DNA of 64,000 nucleotides from Hyphomicrobiales bacterium (GTDB lineage: Bacteria > Pseudomonadota > Alphaproteobacteria > Rhizobiales > Xanthobacteraceae): assembly GCA_016185205.1 (NCBI GenBank), contig JACPOA010000026.1, positions 1-64,000 of the forward strand. Direction: 5' to 3'. Below are positions 7,657-15,683 of the stretch, piece after piece. Within the stretch, counting starts at the first letter, position 1. Every line of letters starts with the position of its first letter. The notes under the pieces were generated by a model. It was not told where the DNA came from. It saw nothing but the letters and a program-made list of their open reading frames with translations, and did not search any database. A program made the position numbers and the translations under genes.

Positions 7657-7742
7657 CGCATGATCCCGAAAAGTGGGAACCGGTTTCCCGCCTTCGCGAA
7701 GCCAGCTTCGGCGGGCGAAGGAAGGTCGGACAAGATCATGCG
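7657..7742. repeat. CGCATGATC-bounded palindromic repeat
   Basis: The element begins CGCATGATCCCGAAAAGTGG and ends GATCATGCG, with an internal CCGCCTTCGCGAAG...CTTCGGCGGG hairpin. Copies of this CATGATC-CGAAAAGTGG repeat are familiar from Bradyrhizobiaceae genomes. It fills most of the gap between the cytochrome remnant and the gene at 7769, so it may mark the DNA rearranged when that gene was damaged. Confidence 0.75.
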
Positions 7743-7768
7743 CAAAAAGTGATCGGCGCGGACCGTGA

Positions 7769-8557
7769 TTAACGGCCGAGGCGCCGCGGGTCCGGCCGCG
7801 TCGCCAGCGCCTTCCACAGTGTCTTGTACTTCGGCGTCGACGCAAGGATCGTGTCGCGCTGGCCGCAGAAGCTGCGATTGAGCTCGACTTGCGCGAACAG
7901 CGCGCCCACCTTCGGCTCGCTGCCGGCGGAGAGCAGCGACAGCCGGTCGAGCGCGCAGGCGAGCGTGCTGCGCTCGACGAATTCGGCGCCTCCCTGGCAG
8001 AACCAGCCGGACAATTGCAGCCGCGGATCGTCATAGGCGCGCACGAAGCCGAGGCAGTGCCGCGGGGTGCCGTTGGAGGTGTCGAACGTGACAATGTCCA
8101 GCAGCCCGAACTTGCTGGTCAGCGGCTCGTCGCTATGCACGTCGATGGGTCCCAGCGCGGCCGCACTTTCGGCGATCGCCGTCCGCGGCTCGGCGAAACG
8201 GCGCGTCTCGCCGCCCGGCCGGTAGATTTCGACCTGCAGATAAGGCGCCAGGGTATCCGGCTCGCCCAGTTCGAGGATGTCCTTGCGGCCGCCGCCTTGC
8301 GCATGGCGGCGGATGGCATAATGCGACGGCACGTCGATGGCTTCGGGGATGGTGAGCGCGAAGGCCGGGAACGGCCGTTCGATCTCGATCCACGGCGAAC
8401 GATGCATGGGGGTGATGGCACTCATCACCGGCGGCGATTGAAAAACCTGCGCGGCAACGGTGGAAAGCACCGCCAAACCGCCCACATATGCCAGTAAGCG
8501 CACGAGGGTGGAGGGCAGTTCCTCACGCCAGGAATGCAGGGCCGGGTGCATGGCCAT
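7769..8557 (-). CDS. Hypothetical membrane-anchored protein
   Basis: A 262-residue protein with one N-terminal membrane segment (LVRLLAYVGGLAVLSTVAAQ, about 18-37) and a soluble, probably periplasmic, remainder. Two Cys-containing stretches (TPRHCLGFVRAY and LQLSGWFCQG) and a third near LNRSFCGQRD may form disulfides. I recognise no catalytic motif and no named family. It is divergent from asd, 122 bp away, and no neighbour suggests a role. Similar lone proteins are common in Hyphomicrobiales. Confidence 0.75.
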   Translation of the reverse strand: MAMHPALHSWREELPSTLVRLLAYVGGLAVLSTVAAQVFQSPPVMSAITPMHRSPWIEIERPFPAFALTIPEAIDVPSHYAIRRHAQGGGRKDILELGEPDTLAPYLQVEIYRPGGETRRFAEPRTAIAESAAALGPIDVHSDEPLTSKFGLLDIVTFDTSNGTPRHCLGFVRAYDDPRLQLSGWFCQGGAEFVERSTLACALDRLSLLSAGSEPKVGALFAQVELNRSFCGQRDTILASTPKYKTLWKALATRPDPRRLGR

Positions 8558-8679
8558 GTCCTCGGCAACGAACGCAGGTTCGGCGCCGTTGTCTTAAGTC
8601 AAGTTCTCGCCTAGAAGCCCCTGCTATCTGGTTGCGCCGAGACCGGCCGTGCCGGAGAAATTATTTCGGAGAGTTAACA

Positions 8680-9714
8680 ATGGGTTACAAGGTCGCCGTG
8701 GTGGGTGCCACCGGCAATGTCGGGCGCGAAATGCTCAACATTCTGGCCGAGCGCAATTTCCCAGCCGACGAGGTGGTCGCGCTCGCCTCGCGCAAGAGCA
8801 TGGGCCAGGAGTGCTCGTTTGGCGACAAGACCCTGAAGGTCAAGGCGCTCGATCACTACGATTTCTCCGATGTCGACATCTGCCTGATGTCGGCGGGCGG
8901 AGCTGTGTCGAAGGAATGGTCGCCCAAGATCGGCGCGCAGGGCGCGGTGGTGATCGACAATTCATCGGCCTGGCGCATGGACCCGGACGTGCCGCTGATC
9001 GTGCCGGAGGTGAACGCCGATGCGATCGCCGGCTTTGCCAAGAAGAACATCATCGCCAATCCGAACTGCTCGACCGCCCAGCTCGTGGTCGCGCTCAAGC
9101 CGCTGCACGACAAGGCCACGATCAAGCGCGTGGTGGTGGCGACCTATCAATCGGTGTCGGGCGCCGGCAAGGCGGCGATGGACGAGCTGTTCTCGCAGAC
9201 CAAGGCGGTGTTCACGCTCGGCGAAATCGCGAACAAGAAGTTTCCCAAGCGCATCGCGTTCAATCTGATTCCGCAGATCGATGTGTTCATGGAGGACGGC
9301 TACACCAAGGAAGAGTGGAAGATGGTGGTCGAGACCAAGAAGATTCTCGATCCCAAGATCAAGCTCACCGCCACCTGCGTGCGCGTGCCGGTGTTCGTCG
9401 GCCATTCCGAAGCGGTGAACATCGAGTTCGAGAATCCGATCAGCGTCGCGGAAGCGCAAGCCATTCTGCGCAGCGCGCCCGGTTGCCTGGTGATCGACAA
9501 GCACGAGCCCGGCGGCTACGTCACGCCCTATGAATGCGTCGGCGAGGATGCGACCTATATCAGCCGCATCCGCACCGATCCGACCGTCGACAACGGCCTG
9601 CAGATCTGGGTGGTGTCCGACAATCTGCGCAAGGGCGCAGCCCTCAACGCCATCCAGATCGCCGAGTGCCTGATCAACCGCAAGTTGATCAGCGCGAAGA
9701 AGAAGGCGGCGTAG
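8680..9714 (+). CDS. asd: Aspartate-semialdehyde dehydrogenase
   Basis: A 344-residue enzyme reducing aspartyl phosphate to aspartate semialdehyde with NADPH, the branch point to lysine/diaminopimelate, threonine and methionine. The Rossmann motif VAVVGATGNVGREML is at residues 5-19 and the catalytic Cys130 lies in ANPNCSTAQ. ATYQSVSGAGKAAMDEL and the GHSEAVNIEFE substrate segment are also visible. The ATG at 8680 follows a GGAGAG site. Its stop abuts the stop of the convergent carbonic anhydrase gene with no base between. Confidence 0.97.
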   Translation: MGYKVAVVGATGNVGREMLNILAERNFPADEVVALASRKSMGQECSFGDKTLKVKALDHYDFSDVDICLMSAGGAVSKEWSPKIGAQGAVVIDNSSAWRMDPDVPLIVPEVNADAIAGFAKKNIIANPNCSTAQLVVALKPLHDKATIKRVVVATYQSVSGAGKAAMDELFSQTKAVFTLGEIANKKFPKRIAFNLIPQIDVFMEDGYTKEEWKMVVETKKILDPKIKLTATCVRVPVFVGHSEAVNIEFENPISVAEAQAILRSAPGCLVIDKHEPGGYVTPYECVGEDATYISRIRTDPTVDNGLQIWVVSDNLRKGAALNAIQIAECLINRKLISAKKKAA

Positions 9715-10353
9715 TCAAGGCGCCCGCTTGATCGCTTGAAATTGTCCGGTCGTCCTGTCGAGCACCGACAATTCGCCGGTGGCGACGCCAAAATAGGCAC
9801 CGTGCAGCACGACGCTGCCGCGCTCGATCAGTTTGCGCAGGCGCGGAAACGTCATCAGATTGTCGAGGCTGTTGACGATATTGGCCTGTTCAAGCCGCAC
9901 CAGATAATCGGCGGCGGACAGACTGCCGCGTGGCGTCTTGCCCGCCGCCGGCGCCATCAGTTTCATCCAGTTGCCGATGAAGTCGCCAGGCGACAGCGGC
10001 TCGGTGTCCTCGGCGAAGGCCTTCACGCCGCCGCAGTGCGCGTGGCCGAGCACCACGATGTGCTTCACCTTTAGCGCCGCGACGCCGAACTCCAGCGCGG
10101 CCGAGACGCCATGCGCCTGGCCGTCCGGCGCGTAGGGCGGCACGATATTGGCGACGTTGCGCACGACGAAGAGTTCGCCCGGCCGCGCGTCGAAGATCAC
10201 CTCGGGCGAGACCCGCGAGTCGCTACAGCCGATCAGCATGATCTGCGGCGACTGGCCGCCTTCGGCGAGTGCGCGGTAGCGATCCTGCTCCTGCGGCAGC
10301 CGGCCGGTGGCGAAGGCGTTATAGCCATCGATCAAACGCTGCGGGAAGGTCAT
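9715..10353 (-). CDS. Beta-class carbonic anhydrase
   Basis: A 212-residue zinc enzyme interconverting CO2 and bicarbonate. The beta-class signature is complete: Cys43, Asp45 and Arg47 in GCSDSRVSPE, then His104 and Cys107 in VVLGHAHCGGV. The VRNVANIVPPY segment is also typical. It probably supplies bicarbonate for carboxylations. Its stop directly abuts the asd stop, and the intergenic region behind its start holds two hairpins. Confidence 0.95.
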   Translation of the reverse strand: MTFPQRLIDGYNAFATGRLPQEQDRYRALAEGGQSPQIMLIGCSDSRVSPEVIFDARPGELFVVRNVANIVPPYAPDGQAHGVSAALEFGVAALKVKHIVVLGHAHCGGVKAFAEDTEPLSPGDFIGNWMKLMAPAAGKTPRGSLSAADYLVRLEQANIVNSLDNLMTFPRLRKLIERGSVVLHGAYFGVATGELSVLDRTTGQFQAIKRAP

Positions 10354-10431
10354 CGCAAGTCCGGGTCCATGAAACTGGGCATTTTCCTTGACGTATGCGA
10401 CAAAGCAAGCGCCGTGCCCAGAGCAGCATGT

Positions 10432-10457
10432 ATAACCCCTAAGGATTGTGGGGTTAT
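10432..10457. other. Perfect inverted repeat (hairpin 1) between carbonic anhydrase and membrane protein genes
   Basis: ATAACCCC (10432-10439), a 10-base loop, then GGGGTTAT (10450-10457). There is no T-run after the stem, so it is not a typical terminator. It could be an operator or 5'-leader structure for either divergent gene. Confidence 0.4.
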
Positions 10458-10468
10458 GGCGGCGGAAC

Positions 10469-10497
10469 GAATGAGGCGCTCATTTGCCGCCTCATTC
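10469..10497. other. Perfect inverted repeat (hairpin 2), 10-bp arms
   Basis: GAATGAGGCG (10469-10478), a nine-base loop, then CGCCTCATTC (10488-10497). It lies 12 bp after hairpin 1 and 79 bp before the ATG at 10576. No T-run follows on either strand. Function unknown. Confidence 0.4.
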
Positions 10498-10575
10498 CTA
10501 TGCCGGCGGAACCGCGGCGCGTTCATCACTTGTTCAGACGGAATCGACGACTGATGGGCGTCAATAAGGTCCCGC

Positions 10576-12168
10576 ATGCTCTCGACCGATAAGCCCGTCA
10601 TCTCAAGCCCATCGTTGCCGCGCTACCGGTCGCCCGGGCTTTCCCCGGCGAATATCGCCGTGCTGTTCGCCGCGCTGACCTTGCTCATTTCGATACCGAT
10701 ATGGACGCATCCGCTGCCGCCGCTGTCGGACTACGTCAATCACCTCGCGCGCATGCATGTGATCGCGACGCTGGCGAAGAACCCGCAAGTTGCGGGCTTC
10801 TACGAGATCGATTGGCAGGTGATTCCCAACCTGATCATGGACCTCATCGTCCCGCTGCTGGCGCGCGTCATGAATATCTATCTGGCCGGCCAGGTGTTCA
10901 TCGTCCTGACGTTCGCGCTGATCATTTCCGGCACGCTGGCGCTCAACCGGGCGCTGCTCGGGCGCTGGTCGGCGATGCCGTTGTTCGCCTTTCCGCTGGT
11001 CTACAATTACGTCTTCCTGGTCGGATTGATGAACTACATTTTCGGCATCGGCGTCGCGCTCTGGGCGCTCGCCGGCTGGATCGCGGTGCGCGAGCGGGCG
11101 TGGCCGATCCGTTTGGCGCTGTCGACCGCCTGCGCCGTCGTGCTGTTCTTCTGCCATCTCTCGTCGCTCGGCATCTACGGCATCGGGGTGCTGTCGTATG
11201 AAATCCTGCGGCTGTGGGAGCGCCGCCAGCAGCCCTGGCCCGGCCGCATCGTCGACTTCGTGGTCAGCGGACTGCCGTTCCTGATCGCGGCGCCGCTGCT
11301 CTATGCCAGCCCGACCATGGACTTGATCTCGCGCACCTATTGGGACCAGCGCGGCAAGATCGACGGGCTGATGTATGTCATCGCCGACTATTCCGACATG
11401 GTCGCCTTCGCTCTCGTGGCGGCCATGGTCGCCAGCATCGTCTGGGCGGTCCGCCATCGCGTGCTGCGCTTTCATCCGCTGGTCTTCGTGCTGCTCATCG
11501 TCGGCAGCGCGGTGTATTTCGCATTGCCGCGCATCATGTTCGACACCTACATGACCGACCAGCGCGTGCCGATCGGCGTCGCCTTCATGCTGTTCGCCTG
11601 CGGCGATCTGGAGTTGCGCCGCCGCCTGGTGCGGCGGGCCTTCTTGGTCGTACTCATCGTGCTGATGGCCGGCCGGCTGATCGAGATCGATCTCAACTGG
11701 TCGCAATTGTCGGATTCAACCGGCCAGTTCCGCTCGTCGGTGCGCCGCATCGCGCCCGGCTCGAAAGTCTTCGTGGCCTATGCCGACCGCGCCTCGGGCG
11801 AGGACGTGCGCGACCTCGGCCTCGTGCACGCCGCTTGCATCGCCATGATCGAGCGCGCCGCGCTGGTCACCACGGCGTTCACGGTGGCCGGCAAGCATGT
11901 GCTGCATGTGCGGCCGGAATATCGCGACTTTGTCGACCTCCAGGATGGCACGCCGCCGTCGACCGCGCAGCTCATCGTCGCCGCCGAGCACCCGCAGCCG
12001 GGGACGCCTGCATTCTGGAAGAACTGGACCCAGTTCGACTATCTGTACGTTCTTTTCACCGAGGACGAAGCGGCCAATCCCGACCCCGCGCGCCTGCGGC
12101 TCGTCGCCGACGGCGACCGTTTCCAGCTTTATCGTATCCTCAAGCCCAAAACGGTCGCAACCCAGTAG
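10576..12168 (+). CDS. Polytopic membrane protein, possible GT-C-type glycosyltransferase
   Basis: A 530-residue protein with about ten hydrophobic segments between residues 28 and 370, then a soluble C-terminal domain of about 150 residues. The first outer loop carries PPLSDYVNHLARMH, an acidic-plus-His motif like that of GT-C lipid-sugar glycosyltransferases, where an Asp in the first loop is catalytic. I cannot assign donor or acceptor. Length and topology fit, but overall identity to a named family is not evident by eye. The CoA-lyase gene follows after 36 bp. Confidence 0.65.
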   Translation: MLSTDKPVISSPSLPRYRSPGLSPANIAVLFAALTLLISIPIWTHPLPPLSDYVNHLARMHVIATLAKNPQVAGFYEIDWQVIPNLIMDLIVPLLARVMNIYLAGQVFIVLTFALIISGTLALNRALLGRWSAMPLFAFPLVYNYVFLVGLMNYIFGIGVALWALAGWIAVRERAWPIRLALSTACAVVLFFCHLSSLGIYGIGVLSYEILRLWERRQQPWPGRIVDFVVSGLPFLIAAPLLYASPTMDLISRTYWDQRGKIDGLMYVIADYSDMVAFALVAAMVASIVWAVRHRVLRFHPLVFVLLIVGSAVYFALPRIMFDTYMTDQRVPIGVAFMLFACGDLELRRRLVRRAFLVVLIVLMAGRLIEIDLNWSQLSDSTGQFRSSVRRIAPGSKVFVAYADRASGEDVRDLGLVHAACIAMIERAALVTTAFTVAGKHVLHVRPEYRDFVDLQDGTPPSTAQLIVAAEHPQPGTPAFWKNWTQFDYLYVLFTEDEAANPDPARLRLVADGDRFQLYRILKPKTVATQ

Positions 12169-12204
12169 CTTGATAGTTTCCAGGCGGCCGATAAAGTCGC
12201 CGGC

Positions 12205-13083
12205 ATGACCCTTCGTCCGCGCCGCAGCGTGCTTTACATGCCTGGCTCCAATGCCCGCGCGCTGGAAAAGGCCAAGACGCTCGCCGCCGACGGCGTCATC
12301 CTCGACCTGGAAGATTCGGTTGCGCCCGAGGCTAAGGAGGCCGCGCGCCGGCAGGTTGCCGATGCTGTCAAAGCCGGCGGCTTCGGTGGGCGCGAGGTGT
12401 TCATTCGCGTCAATGGCGTCGATACGCCCTGGCATGCCGACGATCTGCGCGCGGCCGCCCATGCCGCGCCCGACGTCATCCTGGTGCCGAAAATATCGAG
12501 CCCGGAGATGCTGGAAGTGATCGGCCGCCGCCTGCTCGACATGCACAGCGATCACAAGATCAGAATCTGGGCGATGATCGAGACCCCGCTGGCGATCTTC
12601 AACATCCTGTCGATCGCCGCGGAAGCGCGCGACTCGGAGTCGCGGCTATCCGGCTTTGTGATGGGCACCAACGATCTGGCCAAGGACACGCGCGCGCGCA
12701 TCGTGCCCGGCCGCGCGCCGATGCTGCCGTGGCTGACCACCTGCGTGGCGGCGGCGCGCATCCACGGCATCGATATTCTCGACGGCGTCTACAACGACAT
12801 CGGCAACGCCGAAGGCTTCGCCGCCGAATGCGCGCAAGCGGTCGATCTCGGCTTCGACGGCAAGACGCTGATCCATCCCGGCCAGATCGAGCCCTGCAAC
12901 AAGGCGTTCTCGCCCTCAGCCGAAGAGGTCGCGCTGGCGCGCAAGATGATCGCCGCTTTCGATCTGCCGGAAAACAAGAGCAAGGGCGTGGTATCGATCG
13001 ACGGGCGCATGGTCGAGCGCCTGCATGCCGAGATGGCGCGGCGCACGGTGGCGATCGCCGACGCGATAGGGGCCAAGACATGA
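12205..13083 (+). CDS. HpcH/HpaI-family CoA-ester lyase (CitE/Mcl-like)
   Basis: A 292-residue TIM-barrel lyase. Conserved residues are Arg68 in FIRVNGVDTPW, Glu126 in AMIETPLAIFN and Asp158 in GFVMGTNDLAKD, with the typical DGKTLIHPGQIEPCN near the end. The family includes malyl-CoA/beta-methylmalyl-CoA lyases, citramalyl-CoA lyases and malyl-CoA thioesterases. Length is nearer the short CitE-like forms than Mcl1 (about 318 residues). Its stop overlaps the next start (ATGA), so it is translationally coupled to a periplasmic binding protein. The mesaconyl-CoA hydratase homologue at 350-1414 could act in the same C5 route. Confidence 0.85.
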   Translation: MTLRPRRSVLYMPGSNARALEKAKTLAADGVILDLEDSVAPEAKEAARRQVADAVKAGGFGGREVFIRVNGVDTPWHADDLRAAAHAAPDVILVPKISSPEMLEVIGRRLLDMHSDHKIRIWAMIETPLAIFNILSIAAEARDSESRLSGFVMGTNDLAKDTRARIVPGRAPMLPWLTTCVAAARIHGIDILDGVYNDIGNAEGFAAECAQAVDLGFDGKTLIHPGQIEPCNKAFSPSAEEVALARKMIAAFDLPENKSKGVVSIDGRMVERLHAEMARRTVAIADAIGAKT

Positions 13084-13883
13084 AACATCTGGCGATTCTC
13101 GGGTTGCTGCTGGCCATATTCGGCGCACAGCCCACATTGGCCGACGACCGCGCTATCGCTCCGGGCGGCACGCTGCGCGCGGTCTATCTGGCGAGCAATC
13201 CGGCGCAAGCGGTGCAGGATCGCGCCACCGGCGCCATCCGCGGCGCGTCCGCCGATCTCGCGCGCGAACTCGGCCGCCGCATCAATATGCCGGTCGAGCT
13301 CAAGCCGGTCGCCAATCCGAAGGCGGTGATCGACGCGGTCAGCGGCGGTGAGGCCGATATCGGCTTCGTGGCGTTCGAGCCCTCGCGCGCCGGACCGGTG
13401 GAATTTTCGCAGACCTACATGCTGGTACGGCAGAGCTTCCTCGTGCGCGAGGATTCCAGCATCCGCGCCATTGCCGATATCGATCGTAAGGATCAAAACA
13501 TCGCCGGTACCGTCAACGATTCCATCACGCTGTTCATGAAACGGAAATTGCGCAACGCGACGCTGCGCGAGATCGCCAATGACCCGGCCGAGATCAAGCG
13601 CCTGCTGCTGGCGAAGGAGATCGACGCCTTCGGCGCCAATCGCCAGCGGCTGACCAATTTGATGAAGGACACGCCAGGTCTGCGGTTGTTGCCGGACAAT
13701 CTGTTCGGCGTGCCGCAGACCATCATCGTGCCGAAGGGCAAGGCCGAGGTGCTCACTGCCATCAATCGCTTCATCGACGACGTACGCGCGTCGGGCTTCC
13801 TGAAAACGGCGATCGAAAACAGCGGCGTTGTCGGGCTCGAAGCCGCGCCGGCCGGTTCGTGGCAACCCTCGGTACCGGATTAA
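13080..13883 (+). CDS. Periplasmic solute-binding protein, ABC family 3
   Basis: A 267-residue protein with a signal peptide (MKHLAILGLLLAIFGAQPTLA). The mature part starts like family-3 binding proteins: GTLRAVYLASNPAQ, then an ASADLARELGRR segment, VIDAVSGGEADIGFVAFEPS and FSQTYMLVRQSFLV. These bind amino acids or small carboxylates for ABC uptake. No permease or ATPase gene is near. The start overlaps the CoA-lyase stop by four bases, linking ligand capture to CoA-ester metabolism. Ligand unknown. Confidence 0.85.
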   Translation: MKHLAILGLLLAIFGAQPTLADDRAIAPGGTLRAVYLASNPAQAVQDRATGAIRGASADLARELGRRINMPVELKPVANPKAVIDAVSGGEADIGFVAFEPSRAGPVEFSQTYMLVRQSFLVREDSSIRAIADIDRKDQNIAGTVNDSITLFMKRKLRNATLREIANDPAEIKRLLLAKEIDAFGANRQRLTNLMKDTPGLRLLPDNLFGVPQTIIVPKGKAEVLTAINRFIDDVRASGFLKTAIENSGVVGLEAAPAGSWQPSVPD

Positions 13884-14027
13884 GGCGTCGATCCCCAAGA
13901 CCACTTCTCTCTCCGGCATGGCCGACCTTGACCGATATCAAGGTCATTCCGCGCGCGCCCGAATATTCAAGATAAAGGCGTTGCGCGACCGGCGACGTCG
14001 TGCGTCTTTCAGGAAAGCAGCCGGCAC

Positions 14028-15671
14028 ATGCTGCAAGGATGCACAGCCTGGCCCGAGGATGTTGCGCGCCGGTACCGGCAGCAGGGCTTTTGGTCGGACA
14101 TCACGCTCAACGACATGCTGCGGCAATCGGCCGTAGCCAGGCCCGATTCTATCGCGCTGGTGCATGGCACGCGGCGCATGAGCTACGCGCAACTCGTGAA
14201 CGCGATCGACCGGCTGGCCGGCCGACTGATCGAGCTCGGCTTCAAGCCGCTCGATCGTGTGGTATTCCAGCTGCCCAACTCGATCGATTTCGTCATCGCC
14301 CTTTTCGCGTTGCTGCGCATCGGCGTGATCCCGGTGCTGGCATTGCCGGCGCATCGGCGCGAAGAAATCTCGCACATCTTCGCCCACACCAAGGCGACCG
14401 GCTATTTCGTGGCGGAGCAATGGCGCGGCTTCGACTATCGCGCGCTGGCTGCGGAAATATCCGGCCTGGCGCCGTCGCTGCGCAGCGTGCTTGTGCTCGG
14501 CGCACCCGGTCCCGGGCAAATTTCATTAAGCGACTTGCTTGAGCGGGACGGCGGCGCGCCCGCCGAAGCCCTTGCCACATTCGCCCCGGCGCCCGATGAA
14601 GTGGCGCTGATGCTGCTGTCGGGCGGCACCACGGGCCTGCCCAAGCTCATCCCGCGCACGCACAACGATTACGTCTATAATTGCCGGCAAAGCGGCACAG
14701 TCGCCGGCTTCAACAACACCGGAACGGTGTTCCTGGCCTTGCTGCCGATGGCGCACAACTACACGCTCGGATGTCCGGGCGTGCTCGGCGCGCTGGCGCA
14801 CGGCGGCACCGCCGTGATCGCACCGGACACAACTATCGAAACCGTCGCGCAATTGGTTGAAGCCGAGCGCGTGTCGGTCATCTCCGCCGCCGTTCCGCTG
14901 ATCGTCAACTGGCTGAATGCCAATCGCCCGCAGCATCGCGATTTTTCCTCATTGCGCGTCATGATGAACGGCGGCGCCAAGCTCGCGCCCGAACTGCGCC
15001 GCCGGGTCGAGCTGCGGTTCGGCTGTACGTTTCAGGAAAGCTTCGGCACCGGCGAGGGTCTGCTGAACATGACCCGGCGCGACGATCCGGCCGAAATCCG
15101 CTTCACCAGTTCCGGGCGGCCGATATCGCCGGCCGATGAAATCCGTGTTGTCGACGAGCAGGGCAACGATGTGCCCGATGGCGCGGTCGGCGAGCTAATC
15201 TGCCGCGGCCCCTATACCGTTCGCAGCTACTATAACGCCCCGGAGAAAGACCGCGCCGCCTTCACCAGCGACGGTTTCTACCGGATGGGCGACATGGTGC
15301 GTCGGATCGACGGCAATCTGTATGTCGAGGGGCGGCTGAAGGACATCATCAATCGCGGCGGCGAAAAAATCAGCTGCGAGGAAGTCGAAAATCTCATTTT
15401 GAGTCATCCCAAGATCAAGAACGTCTGCGTGGTGGCGATGCCTGACGAGACGTTCGGCGAAAAAGCCTGCGCTTTCGTGATCCCGGTGGATGGCGCCACG
15501 ATCGATCTGGACGAGATCAAGACCTTCCTGCTGGGCTGCAACATCGCGAAATTCAAATTGCCGGAGCGGCTCGCGGTCGTGCAACAGTTTCCGATCAGTC
15601 CGGCCGGGAAAATTCTTCGCCGTGAATTGCGTCAAGTCGCCGCCGGCAAGGTCGCAGGCGCGCATGCGTGA
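14028..15671 (+). CDS. Aryl-acid adenylate-forming ligase (EntE/DhbE-like or aryl-CoA ligase)
   Basis: A 547-residue ANL-superfamily enzyme that adenylates a carboxylic acid and probably transfers it to CoA. The P-loop LLSGGTTGLPKLIPR is at 197-210, the A5-type GTGEGLLNMTR near 340-350, and the C-terminal catalytic Lys is in SPAGKILRRE. Asn244 in LPMAHNYTL is the residue seen in 2,3-dihydroxybenzoate/salicylate-activating enzymes, which suggests an aromatic acid. No carrier-protein or siderophore gene is near, so degradation via a CoA thioester is more likely than siderophore synthesis. It is followed 12 bp later by a flavin oxidoreductase gene. Confidence 0.85.
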   Translation: MLQGCTAWPEDVARRYRQQGFWSDITLNDMLRQSAVARPDSIALVHGTRRMSYAQLVNAIDRLAGRLIELGFKPLDRVVFQLPNSIDFVIALFALLRIGVIPVLALPAHRREEISHIFAHTKATGYFVAEQWRGFDYRALAAEISGLAPSLRSVLVLGAPGPGQISLSDLLERDGGAPAEALATFAPAPDEVALMLLSGGTTGLPKLIPRTHNDYVYNCRQSGTVAGFNNTGTVFLALLPMAHNYTLGCPGVLGALAHGGTAVIAPDTTIETVAQLVEAERVSVISAAVPLIVNWLNANRPQHRDFSSLRVMMNGGAKLAPELRRRVELRFGCTFQESFGTGEGLLNMTRRDDPAEIRFTSSGRPISPADEIRVVDEQGNDVPDGAVGELICRGPYTVRSYYNAPEKDRAAFTSDGFYRMGDMVRRIDGNLYVEGRLKDIINRGGEKISCEEVENLILSHPKIKNVCVVAMPDETFGEKACAFVIPVDGATIDLDEIKTFLLGCNIAKFKLPERLAVVQQFPISPAGKILRRELRQVAAGKVAGAHA

Positions 15672-15683
15672 GGGACAGGTGCC

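Noticed and set aside
10350-10601. An 83-codon minus-strand frame between the carbonic anhydrase and membrane protein genes
   Set aside because: It runs through two hairpins, has no ribosome-binding site or known motif, and overlaps the start of the better supported plus-strand gene.
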